This document shows, piece by piece, positions 37,447-45,700 of a stretch of DNA of 64,000 bases. The stretch is from NCBI RefSeq assembly GCF_040567655.1, contig NZ_JBEXAC010000002.1, positions 2,566,810 to 2,630,809 on the forward strand. The letters are read 5' to 3'. This DNA is from Chitinophaga sp. H8. Its GTDB lineage: Bacteria > Bacteroidota > Bacteroidia > Chitinophagales > Chitinophagaceae. The notes beneath the pieces are model-generated. The model saw nothing but the letters and a program-made list of their open reading frames with translations, had not been told where the DNA came from and searched no databases. Position numbers and translations under genes: made by a program. The stretch's first letter is position 1. Every line of letters begins with the position of its first letter.

Positions 37447-37514
37447 TTTGTTAATTCAAAAATGGCATCCGTTAAAAGCAGGATCTGATAATTTAGGATG
37501 CATCCCATCTTTGC
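37447..37514 (+). promoter_or_regulatory. LytTR-type operator and promoter of the serine hydrolase gene (site 3)
   Basis: TTTGTTAAT (37447-37455) and TCCGTTAAA (37468-37476) start 21 bp apart; CCATCTTTGC (37505-37514) starts 58 bp after the first repeat. Its CATCTTTG core differs from TAnnTTTG at one base. This is the third promoter of the window with this exact geometry, and predicts that the lipoprotein gene belongs to the LytTR regulon. Confidence 0.7.
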
Positions 37515-37548
37515 ATCCGACATCCAAAAAATAATTAACACCCAAAAA

Positions 37549-38712
37549 ATGAAACAAATGAGAACACTATTTGCGCATGCTATGATTGCCATGCTACTTG
37601 CAGGAACCCTTTGTACGAGTTGCAAGAAACCTGTTGACGTGATTGTCAATAAGGGATTTGATGCCGAGCTGTTTGCCAAGAATATGACCGCAAGTCTGGA
37701 AGGAAAAACAGTAGGTTATTCCTTTGCAATTGCACAGGATGGAAAGATTGTAAAGTATGGAGTCGGTGGATCTGCACGATTGGCTACCAACAGTCCGCAG
37801 TTGGATTACCTGCTTACTACGCGTCAGGCTACCGGTAGTTGCAGTAAGACTATTACCGCATTGGCCTTATTGCAGGCATTGGAAAAAACAAGTCAGGATG
37901 AAGATGTATATCTGGCCGACTTATTACCTGGCAACTGGAATATTCATGAAAAGAACCGGAAGATCAAAGTCGCCGATCTGCTGGCGCACAAATCCGGGCT
38001 TACTTATTTTGGTGATGATTACGCCTCCTTACGCAAATGTATGGCTACTGCCACCACGGGTTTCGGGGAAGATATTCACTATAAATACAATAATGTGAAT
38101 TACCTGTTGTGCCGTGTGCTGATTCCTTGTGTAGTAGCAGGAAAAGGGCCTTTCAGCGTGTTGTCTGACATAGATGCTGACGAAGCAGTATCGCAGATTT
38201 ACCGCAACTATGTACGGGAAACTATTTTTAAAGCAGCCGGATTACCCGACTATAAGAAAATAGATATTGGTCCCTGGAATGATGGCGGTCCTATCAATGA
38301 AAAGCGTCCTGCTTTGAATATGACCATGTATTACAATTTTTCCAAACCAGCATTAAAGGGAATGATGAAATATACTACTTATCTTGAAAGTGGTGCAGGC
38401 GGATGGTACATGAGCGCTCCTGAAGTAGCGCAGGTACTTTTAACCGCAGAAGCCGGGAAGTATGTATCTACTGATATGCTGAAAAGAATGAAATCCGGAT
38501 TCATGGGATTTGATAATAAGATAGACGGGGAGCACGGGAGCTATTACTGGAAAAATGGTTACTGGTATGATAATGAGAAGCGTGGTATCTATGCCGTTAT
38601 TATGCATTTCCCGAACAATGTACAGATTGCATGGCATACTAATTCCATTGAAACGAATATTGGAGGCCCGCTTGATATAACCGGGAAGGCTTATGATAAT
38701 GCATGGCGGTAG
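37549..38712 (+). CDS. Beta-lactamase-fold serine hydrolase, lipoprotein
   Basis: About 387 aa from MKQMRTLFAHAMIAM (a second Met is three codons on). The leader ends LLAGTLCTSCKK, a probable lipoprotein processing site at Cys25. The beta-lactamase/class C PBP-like fold shows SxxK in TGSCSKTITALALLQ (Ser97, Lys100), ADLLAHKSGL, and the second motif YxN in HYKYNNVNYLL. Such proteins hydrolyse esters, D-amino peptides or lactams; the substrate is unknown, and no KTG-like third motif is obvious. Located on the periplasmic or outer face. Under LytTR site 3. Confidence 0.82.
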   Translation: MKQMRTLFAHAMIAMLLAGTLCTSCKKPVDVIVNKGFDAELFAKNMTASLEGKTVGYSFAIAQDGKIVKYGVGGSARLATNSPQLDYLLTTRQATGSCSKTITALALLQALEKTSQDEDVYLADLLPGNWNIHEKNRKIKVADLLAHKSGLTYFGDDYASLRKCMATATTGFGEDIHYKYNNVNYLLCRVLIPCVVAGKGPFSVLSDIDADEAVSQIYRNYVRETIFKAAGLPDYKKIDIGPWNDGGPINEKRPALNMTMYYNFSKPALKGMMKYTTYLESGAGGWYMSAPEVAQVLLTAEAGKYVSTDMLKRMKSGFMGFDNKIDGEHGSYYWKNGYWYDNEKRGIYAVIMHFPNNVQIAWHTNSIETNIGGPLDITGKAYDNAWR

Positions 38713-38745
38713 ACAGACTACCGGTATATTCCTTTAACCGAAACT

Positions 38746-38781
38746 AAAAAACCATCAGTCCGGAATGGCTGGTGGTTTTTT
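38746..38781 (+). terminator. Terminator after the serine hydrolase gene
   Basis: AAAAAACCATCAG and CTGGTGGTTTTTT pair over 13 positions (one G-U) around a 10-nt loop and run into a T tract. Confidence 0.85.
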
Positions 38782-38784
38782 ATT

Positions 38785-39051
38785 GTTAAAGACGCTGCCA
38801 GGGATGTGGTACAACAGGTGATGATAAAGATCTGGCAGAAATGAAAAGAGCTGGACCTGCGGGGTAATCTGGCCGCTTATCTGGCAAGGGCAGTACATAA
38901 TGAATCACTTAATTTTCTTAAACAAGCAGCACGTCAACAGCGGATTATTAGTGACTATCAGCGGTTCATTGACCTGAAAGTGTCGGATGCAGGCCAGGCT
39001 TTACTGGATAAGGATATTTTATCAGTATGTGGGAAGGAAAACTGGATATAA
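38785..39051 (+). pseudogene. ECF sigma factor relic (region 2), with in-frame TGA
   Basis: Translated from 38785 the frame reads VKDAARDVVQQVMIKIWQK, stop TGA at 38842-38844, then KELDLRGNLAAYLARAVHNE and SLNFLKQAARQQRIISDYQ, ending at a TAA at 39049. The order ..DVVQQVMIKIW..LAAYLARAVHNESLNFLK is region 2 of FecI-type sigma factors of Bacteroidota. The 5' end and the whole of region 4 are missing, so the gene is dead. It starts directly at the T tract of the preceding terminator, so no leader remains. Confidence 0.75.
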
Positions 39052-39165
39052 ACAACGTGTTGTTATCTGGACAAAAAATAACAGCCCTAAGTATTCAAGA
39101 GGGAAAGCATGAAGGATAGCCTATGGCCCATAGGTTGCATACAAAGGTAAGAAGCGGGGTAAATG

Positions 39166-40149
39166 CTACAGGTACCAGACATCTTCCGGCTGTAAGGCGA
39201 GATGCATGGTTTTGCCTGTTTTGATATCGGCATTAGGTGTTTTTACGATAACCACTTCACCTGGCAGGGTTACATCGACTTCCGTGTAGCTTCCATAAAA
39301 CCTGGATTGTTTTACTTTACCAGTAATTGCCTTTGGCGTTTTGGATACTATTTTGAAGTTTTCCGGCCGGATGAATAGTTTTTTCCCATTGAGGGTAATG
39401 CCTGGTAATCCTGCGAGGAATCCGGCATTAGCAGGATCAATTAAGTTATATTTTCCGAAAAGTGCGCCTACGTATTCACTTACCGGCTGCAGGTATATCT
39501 GTTGGGGAGATCCCTGTTGTATAATCTGTCCGTCTTTCATGACCATGATCTCATCTGCCCAGGAAAGCATATCCAGGGGATCATGAGAAATGAGGATACA
39601 GGTAATATTGAGTTGATTGCTGATATCGCTGATAACATCTTTTAGGATGCTTTTATGGATCATGTCGAGGTTGGAGAACGGTTCATCCAGCAACAGCAGG
39701 CGGGGAGCTGTGACCAGTAATCTGGCCAGGGCAATCCTTTGTTTTTCACCACCAGACAGCTGGTCCGTTTTCCTTTTTAGTAAATGAGCAATTCTGCATA
39801 CCTGGTAGATACCCGCCGCATCTTCGTCAGTGAGCTGGTTGGCGTAATCGAGGATTTCTTCTACCCTGTAATTATTGCGTAGTTCAAAGTGCTGGGAGAG
39901 GTATACAATACCCGGATGTCCGGGCATCAGTTTTTCCAGGGGGCCTCTGATCCTTTTCTGATCAAAGTAGGCCTCTCCGGCATCTTTTTGTACTAATCCG
40001 GCTATGATTTTCAGGAGGGTACTTTTGCCGGAGCCTGTTTCGCCGGCGATGGCCATTTTCTGGAATTCCCGGAGCGTGAAGCTAACATCCCTTAGTACAT
40101 AAGTTTCCTGCAATTGTTTATTGATTCCTGATACACTTAATAAACTCAT
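39166..40149 (-). CDS. Orphan ABC transporter ATPase with TOBE-like tail
   Basis: A 327-aa ABC ATPase starting at the ATG giving MSLLSVSGINKQ; an 89-residue upstream extension overlaps the DinB gene and its terminator and is not used. Walker A is GETGSGKST, the signature LSGGEKQRIALARLL, Walker B LLLLDEPFSNLD and the switch His in LISHDPLD. The C-terminal 100 residues (LFIRPENFKIV, FYGSYTEVDVTLPGE, LALQPEDVWYL) form a TOBE-like domain, as in the iron/spermidine/molybdate importers. No permease or binding protein is encoded in the window, so its partners must be elsewhere. Confidence 0.85.
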   Translation of the reverse strand: MSLLSVSGINKQLQETYVLRDVSFTLREFQKMAIAGETGSGKSTLLKIIAGLVQKDAGEAYFDQKRIRGPLEKLMPGHPGIVYLSQHFELRNNYRVEEILDYANQLTDEDAAGIYQVCRIAHLLKRKTDQLSGGEKQRIALARLLVTAPRLLLLDEPFSNLDMIHKSILKDVISDISNQLNITCILISHDPLDMLSWADEIMVMKDGQIIQQGSPQQIYLQPVSEYVGALFGKYNLIDPANAGFLAGLPGITLNGKKLFIRPENFKIVSKTPKAITGKVKQSRFYGSYTEVDVTLPGEVVIVKTPNADIKTGKTMHLALQPEDVWYL

Positions 40150-40258
40150 ATCGTCTGAAGGCTTTTTGATCCGGTAATGGCGCAAAATTAACAGATAATA
40201 AGGTAGATGGGGAATAAAAATGCAATTATCGGTGGAGGGTGGGGATATTGTATGGGCT

Positions 40259-40305
40259 AAAACCGGCAGGGGCCTCTGATTGTTTGGCTGCAGGTCCCTG
40301 CCGGA
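40259..40305 (-). terminator. Terminator of the DinB gene
   Basis: On the minus strand CCGGCAGGG and CCCTGCCGG form a perfect 9-bp stem around a 24-nt loop and are followed by five T residues, 21 bp after the DinB-like stop. Confidence 0.7.
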
Positions 40306-40325
40306 GTGAGTGGTGTACCTTATTG

Positions 40326-40820
40326 TCAGTATTTCATGGCAGGATAGTCCATCAACCTGCGCCATAATCCTATCTGACCAATGCAATAGGACTCCCGGTG
40401 TATGGTGAAGGAGCATAGTTCAAAAAGGGTGAAAAATTCACCTGGCATCATTTCAAACGACTGGCTTAGTTTTTCATCACTTACTTTCATGAGCAGTTCG
40501 CGGAGCACGGGAGAAATATTATCCCAATCCTTCTTAAAAGACGCCAGGGATGGATAGGTAGCCCCGTCCTGAATACCTTTATGGTCTTTAAAGAATTCAT
40601 GGCCTGCCTGCTGTAGGTGAGTGCCCAGGGTATCTGCCAGCTCATATCTTCCTTCTACCAGGCTGCCTGTAAGCCAGGCCACATGGTTGGCCTTTGTATT
40701 CAGCCTGTTATGTGCATCCTTGTCGGATATACCTTCAATAACATTGGCGAAAAACCTGGTATGCATATCATACAGTACCAGGAGCGCGTACATGCTGCTG
40801 CTTGTGGGTTTTATGTCCAT
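40326..40820 (-). CDS. DinB-superfamily protein
   Basis: A 164-aa four-helix protein. Metal-ligand positions typical of DinB/YfiT are His residues in TKANHVAWLTGSLVEGRYEL and FTIHRESYCIGQIGLWRRL. Members include bacillithiol transferases and many uncharacterised metal-binding proteins; the name DinB alone does not imply DNA damage control. No signal peptide. It is separated from the divergent SRPBCC gene by 271 bp and carries the same operator architecture as that gene and the second VOC gene. Confidence 0.8.
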   Translation of the reverse strand: MDIKPTSSSMYALLVLYDMHTRFFANVIEGISDKDAHNRLNTKANHVAWLTGSLVEGRYELADTLGTHLQQAGHEFFKDHKGIQDGATYPSLASFKKDWDNISPVLRELLMKVSDEKLSQSFEMMPGEFFTLFELCSFTIHRESYCIGQIGLWRRLMDYPAMKY

Positions 40821-40842
40821 ATGTATCTTTTTTGGTTTGATA

Positions 40843-40910
40843 CAAATTTACAATGCTTTAGAATGTTTGACCGGGTGTAGAAACGCCAATATCAAGGGGG
40901 GCTTATGACA
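40843..40910 (-). promoter_or_regulatory. Tandem-repeat operator and promoter of the DinB-like gene
   Basis: On the minus strand TGTCATAAGCCCCCC (starting at 40910) and TGGCGTTTCTACACCC (starting at 40888) lie 22 bp apart; the perfect -7 box TAAATTTG starts at 40850, 38 bp after the second repeat. The arrangement matches the promoters of the SRPBCC and second VOC genes. Confidence 0.6.
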
Positions 40911-40988
40911 TTTTTTAATGTCCGGAAGGTAAGTGAACTTTTCAGGGAGTTGGGTTGTAATATGGTAATGCTGAACAGTGGAAAAGAA

Positions 40989-41055
40989 AGTCGCAACTAC
41001 CCCCTTATATTGTCTCATATGGCCTCCCTGTGAAATATTTAATAGGGTAAGTTTG
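40989..41055 (+). promoter_or_regulatory. Tandem-repeat operator and promoter of the SRPBCC operon
   Basis: AGTCGCAACTACCCCC starts at 40989 and TGTCTCATATGGCCTCCC at 41011, 22 bp later. The perfect -7 box TAAGTTTG (41048-41055) starts 37 bp after the second repeat. Downstream TGTGGTA is also shared in near form with the second VOC promoter (TGTAGTA). Confidence 0.6.
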
Positions 41056-41091
41056 TGGTAGATAAACCTGTAAAGAATTAAACCACATAAA

Positions 41092-41634
41092 ATGAAAATT
41101 GTAAAAAGAATCCTGATTGTTATCGTAGCCCTTATTGCACTAGTGTTAATCGTAGCATTGTTTACAAAGAAGGACTATGCCCTTGAGCGGGAAATCACCA
41201 TTAATAAGCCGAAGCAGGTAGTATTTGATTATGTGAAGTATTTAAAGAACCAGGATAATTTCAGCAAATGGGCTAAGATGGACCCCAATATGAAAAAGGA
41301 GTATAAGGGTACAGATGGGACAGTAGGTTTTGTTTCTTCCTGGGATAGTGAGAGTAAAGATGTAGGCAAGGGAGAACAGGAAATCACGGCCATCCGGGAA
41401 GGAGAGCAGATAGATTTTGCTCTTCATTTTATAAAGCCTTTTGACGGAAGAGCGAATGCTTTTATGGCTACTACTGCGTTATCCGAAAACCAGACTAATG
41501 TAAAGTGGGGTTTTAGCAGCAGGATGAATTATCCCATGAATATTATGTTGTTGTTTATGGATATGGATAAAATGCTGGGCACTGATCTGGAAACAGGCTT
41601 GCAAAACCTTAAAGGAATACTTGAGAAACAATAA
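41092..41634 (+). CDS. SRPBCC-domain membrane-anchored protein
   Basis: A 180-aa protein with one N-terminal membrane helix (RILIVIVALIALVLIVALF) followed by a START/SRPBCC fold: YALEREITINKPKQVVFDYV, SKWAKMDPNMKKEYKGTDGT, and the closing helix DKMLGTDLETGLQNLKGILE. The polyketide cyclase/dehydrase group binds hydrophobic ligands in the pocket; specific function unknown. It is followed 26 bp later by a VOC gene, and both end at the terminator at 42113. Confidence 0.82.
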   Translation: MKIVKRILIVIVALIALVLIVALFTKKDYALEREITINKPKQVVFDYVKYLKNQDNFSKWAKMDPNMKKEYKGTDGTVGFVSSWDSESKDVGKGEQEITAIREGEQIDFALHFIKPFDGRANAFMATTALSENQTNVKWGFSSRMNYPMNIMLLFMDMDKMLGTDLETGLQNLKGILEKQ

Positions 41635-41660
41635 TTTGTTAACAATTTAAATTATAAAAA

Positions 41661-42089
41661 ATGGCATCCGTTAATCCTTATTTAAATTTTAATGACACCT
41701 GCGAAGCAGCATTTAATCATTATAAATCTGTATTTGGGGGTGAGTTTCTGACAATCAGCCGGTTTAGCGATTCGCCTGCAGAATATCAGGGGGCACCGGA
41801 AGAGGCTAATAAAATAATGCATGTGGCATTGCCCATTGGTAATAATACGATATTAATGGGAAGTGATTGCCCGGCTTCCTGGGGGAGGGTTTCGCAAGGC
41901 AACAGCCTATCCATTGCTTATAACCCGGACAGTGAAGCTGCAGCAAAAAAGGCATTTGAGGGGTTGGCAGCAGGCGGAAAAGTGACCATGCCGCTGGAGA
42001 AAACCTTCTGGGGCGCTTACTTCGGTATGGTGATTGACCAATTCGGGGTTAACTGGATGATCAATTACACGTATGAGCAACCAAAATAA
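41661..42089 (+). CDS. VOC-superfamily protein, PhnB-like
   Basis: A 142-aa protein of the vicinal-oxygen-chelate fold in its PhnB/DUF1428-like form: NPYLNFNDTCEAAFNHYKSV, then FGGEFLTISRFSDSPAEY, and the C-terminal FWGAYFGMVIDQFGVNWMIN. These proteins are often small metal-dependent enzymes or antibiotic-binding proteins; the function is not known. No leader peptide. It is the second gene of the SRPBCC operon. Confidence 0.82.
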   Translation: MASVNPYLNFNDTCEAAFNHYKSVFGGEFLTISRFSDSPAEYQGAPEEANKIMHVALPIGNNTILMGSDCPASWGRVSQGNSLSIAYNPDSEAAAKKAFEGLAAGGKVTMPLEKTFWGAYFGMVIDQFGVNWMINYTYEQPK

Positions 42090-42112
42090 TTATGATCTCC
42101 TATTGAGAAAAG

Positions 42113-42138
42113 AGCCACCTGTCCGGGTGGCTTTTTAT
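42113..42138 (+). terminator. Terminator after the PhnB-like gene
   Basis: AGCCACC and GGTGGCT form a 7-bp stem with a 6-nt loop followed by TTTTATTTT. Confidence 0.85.
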
Positions 42139-42147
42139 TTTAAGGGA

Positions 42148-42215
42148 TGTCGTATTCTACCCCTTAGATTGTCGCTTTTACCCAGCATTTTGTTGATGTA
42201 TTGATAGTAAGTTTG
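42148..42215 (+). promoter_or_regulatory. Tandem-repeat operator and promoter of the second VOC gene
   Basis: TGTCGTATTCTACCCC starts at 42148 and TGTCGCTTTTACCC at 42170, 22 bp later. The -7 box TAAGTTTG (42208-42215) starts 38 bp after the second repeat. This is the cleanest of the three copies. Confidence 0.65.
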
Positions 42216-42244
42216 TAGTATAAAATTTAAAAAACATAAAGTAT

Positions 42245-42652
42245 ATGGCAACTAAGATTTTTGTTAACTTACCAGTAAAGGACCTGAAGAAATCTGTCGC
42301 ATTTTTTACTGCCCTTGGGTATAAATTCAACCCTCAGTTTACCGATGAAAATGCGACCTGCATGATTGTGACAGAGGATATTTTTGTGATGTTACTAGTA
42401 GAAGAATATTTTAAGACTTTTACCAAGAAAGAGATTGTAGATGCCCGTAAAAGTACGGAAGTACTGGTTTGTTTCTCTGCGGAAAGCAGGGAGGCAGTAG
42501 ATGAAATGGTAAGCAAAGCAGTAAAAGCAGGCGGTACCGTACCAAGAGAACCCCAGGATCATGGCTTTATGTATGGACATGCATTTGAGGACCTGGACGG
42601 GCATATCTGGGAGCTGATGTATATGGATCCGAGTGCTATTAATCAGGAATAG
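42245..42652 (+). CDS. VOC-superfamily glyoxalase/bleomycin-resistance-like protein
   Basis: A 135-aa VOC protein: FVNLPVKDLKKSVAFFTALGYK at the first beta-alpha unit, then DHGFMYGHAFEDLDGHIWELM with the Glu of the second metal site. The usual first His or Glu is partly replaced, so metal use is uncertain. Such proteins act as lyases, dioxygenases or resistance proteins; function unknown. It is monocistronic, between its own operator and terminator. Confidence 0.85.
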   Translation: MATKIFVNLPVKDLKKSVAFFTALGYKFNPQFTDENATCMIVTEDIFVMLLVEEYFKTFTKKEIVDARKSTEVLVCFSAESREAVDEMVSKAVKAGGTVPREPQDHGFMYGHAFEDLDGHIWELMYMDPSAINQE

Positions 42653-42690
42653 TATACCGTTATTACAGCAGAGAAAATATACAAGTAAGA

Positions 42691-42719
42691 GGGTTGGCCT
42701 TTGGGCCGGCCCTTTATAT
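42691..42719 (+). terminator. Terminator after the second VOC gene
   Basis: GGGTTGGCC and GGCCGGCCC pair over 9 bp (two G-U pairs) with a 4-nt loop, then TTTATATTT. Confidence 0.75.
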
Positions 42720-42761
42720 TTGATGGGGTATTGCTGAGTCAGGCGTTGTCCTTTCAGGTAA

Positions 42762-45700
42762 TTAGCGTGCAGGAAGCGAATAACGGGCAGCTATTTTACG
42801 GTATTGGCGCAGGTATTTTTTATTGCGTTTAACACCCACACTGGTTAACAGCCCTTTTGTTTGCGCCTTTACCCAGTAGTTGAAGATAAATTTCTCCCGG
42901 TCGCGTGCTACGAATAGCAGGGATTGTTTATTATTAGCGTTGCGGAGGAATGTATTAGCCAGCAGGGAAAGGAACCACCGTTGCCGGGTGGAATCTTTTT
43001 TGCTCATCAACCCGATACTTAGATTTTTATAATAGAAATCCATGGTACCCAGGGTTGCATATTTATTACCTGACCAGGTGGCAAAAACAGTATCCGCGTA
43101 ACCACTATTGACCCGTACAGCTGCCATTGGCATAGCTATCTGGCTGAAGTCGGTCAGGAAAACAGGAGAGAGGTTACTTTGTGCATGAAAAGCAGAAAGC
43201 GAGTCGCCATAAGATTCCCGGTAAGAAAAGTGGCGGATATGGTTATTAAACAATTTTCCACTGGCCGTTACAGTTAGGCTATCGTTGGCATTGTGCCTGC
43301 TTTTGATATGTGTGATTACCCCATTAATATGTTCAATTGGAATGGAGGACCATTTATTGGTAGCTTTAGATGACTCCTGCACGGTTACTTTGCTTTGTTG
43401 TATGTGTATGGTATCTATTTGTAAAGCAAGGGGGATGGTATTGATCAGTTTCGTAGGCATTGGTTTTTCTATACCATGCTGAAAAGGCATCCGTTTGTCT
43501 CTTGCCGTAATGAGGTCTGCCTTATCCAGGATGACCTTTTTTATTTTCACACCACTATCTGCAGGCAGTTGAGGGAAGGTAATGCCGGAGATATGCGCGG
43601 CACCACCTCTTACCACCATATAGTCTCCCTGCCATTTTTGGGTACGGAAAGTTTCTTCCCTGCTCTTATTAGGGGTAACATCAAAATTATATACACTGAA
43701 AGTATTACCGGTCGGATCCCAGTTGTAGGAATCTGCATGGGCAGTCACCTGCTTTCCTTTGTATACCAACCGGCCTGCATGGAGGGTGGTTTTGTTTACC
43801 AGTGATGGCCAGGCAAACTTTGTTTTGGGATGGAAGGAGGCTGCAGGATCTTCAAATATACCTGATAGTGCATCCTGGGTAAGTTCGGTACTATCTGTCT
43901 GCTGCAGTTTTACCGTAGCCTGGTTCCATGTTAGTCTGGTACTGGCGGTAAGGGATAAGCCCCGTTTTTTATCCGGGGTAATATGTCCGTTTGTAAGCGT
44001 CAGTGATGATTGTGGGATGAAAGCGGTAAGGTGTGCAGTATGCAGTGAAATATCAGACAGGTGGGCAGTAGCGGAATGGTAAGCAAATCCTTCCCCTTTT
44101 TTGTGCAGTTCTTTTATCTGTGCACTTACGGTCGCATCTAGGGTGGTGGTATCTGTAGTACCAACAGTTTGATGATTTACGGTAGCTTGTGTTGCAGAAA
44201 AAGATTGTATGAACAATTGTTCCGGATCGGTGGAATGCAGGTTGCCTGTTATTTTAATAAATGGAATAAATATCCTGGTATCAGCTTTGTCCTTCCGTAG
44301 GGATATCCGGGCAGCATCCATTATGCTTTCCCCAAGGTTATTAAAAGTAATCCGGGGGATAGCCACTTTTATCCCGGGATGATCAAATGACAGGTTATAG
44401 AGTGACGCCACCGCATGCTTCCACACAAAATGATGTGCGGTAGAATATATATTATCCAGGAATATTTCGTGGGCATTGAATTGGAGATGGGAGTTGGTGT
44501 TTCCCATATTAAATGCCAGGTGTTGAATGGCCAGTTCGCCGATACGTATAACCGGCAGTTTTTGTGCCGGAGAAGTGGCTGCCTTTTTATTGTTATTTAG
44601 ATGGATGGACAGGTGGTTAAAATGCAGCAGGTTGATCTGGATATCTTTCGTTTGCTGATACACATCCCAATCAAATACTTCCCAGTAGAGCTTTTCGCCT
44701 TTTATGACGGTACCATTAGCAAGGTGGAGTTGAAGTTGGTCCAGGTGATTATTTCGCTGGATACCGTTAAAACGGTAATTATCCGCTTGCAGTTCCATTC
44801 CTGCTGTACGGAGCTGTACTGTTTTGATTTGTAGTTTGGGGATGGAATGTTTGATATCTACCAGCGAGTCACTCTGGAAAAAATGGTTCAGGAGGATATC
44901 TGCGTGCATCCCCTGCACCTGAAGGCGAACTGCCTTGCCCCTGGAAGACTGGAAATTAAGCTGCCCGTTTACAATATGAAAGTCCTTTACATTTACCAGT
45001 TCACTTAATCCATGTAATGTTTGGTAGATACCTGCTTCATGGTGTGTGGTATCGGAGAAGATTGTTTGTCTGGCTATTGTTTTTTCCGTTTTGCGATGAT
45101 CATAGAAATTAATAGCGGGTTCGTATAATACCGCACTTGCAGCATGTAATTTTTTTTGTATCAGGTCGGCAATATCTATATTATTCAGGCGCAGGAAGGG
45201 AGCTGTAAAGGTCAATCCTTTCCCTGTATGATTGTAAGGGGAGGGGCCATATACAGCGTTGGTAAAAATAATATCATTGCGCAGCAGGGTAAACTCATCA
45301 ATAGCTATCTGAAACAAGCTATCAGGTGAATAGAAACGGATCTCTTTCAGGTTAAACTGAATGCTGTCCGTAGTGATGGGTGGATTGGCCGCCGGATGTA
45401 TATTCAGGTTAAATATTTTCAGATTATTTTTCTGTGCACTCGCCATGGCAGCAGTGGTATCATGGTTTTTCAGCAGGAGTTCACCTTCCCGCACATCGAT
45501 GTATTGTATATTGATCTTTTTAAACAGCTGATGAGCAGCCCCGGCAATAGTGGCCGTATCCTTTACCTGTTGGGGTTTATGGCTGCGGGGAAGTTTTAGA
45601 ACAGGGTGTATACAAAGCAATGTGTCGATCAGCAGTTCATCTTTCATATAAATGGCCGGCAGATGTTTTGAGTTAAAAACAAATCTGTCGGCACTTAATG

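Noticed and set aside
40150..40416. 89-residue N-terminal extension of the ABC ATPase
   Set aside because: It would cross the DinB terminator and overlap the DinB gene, and the sequence before MSLLSVSG shows no family similarity.
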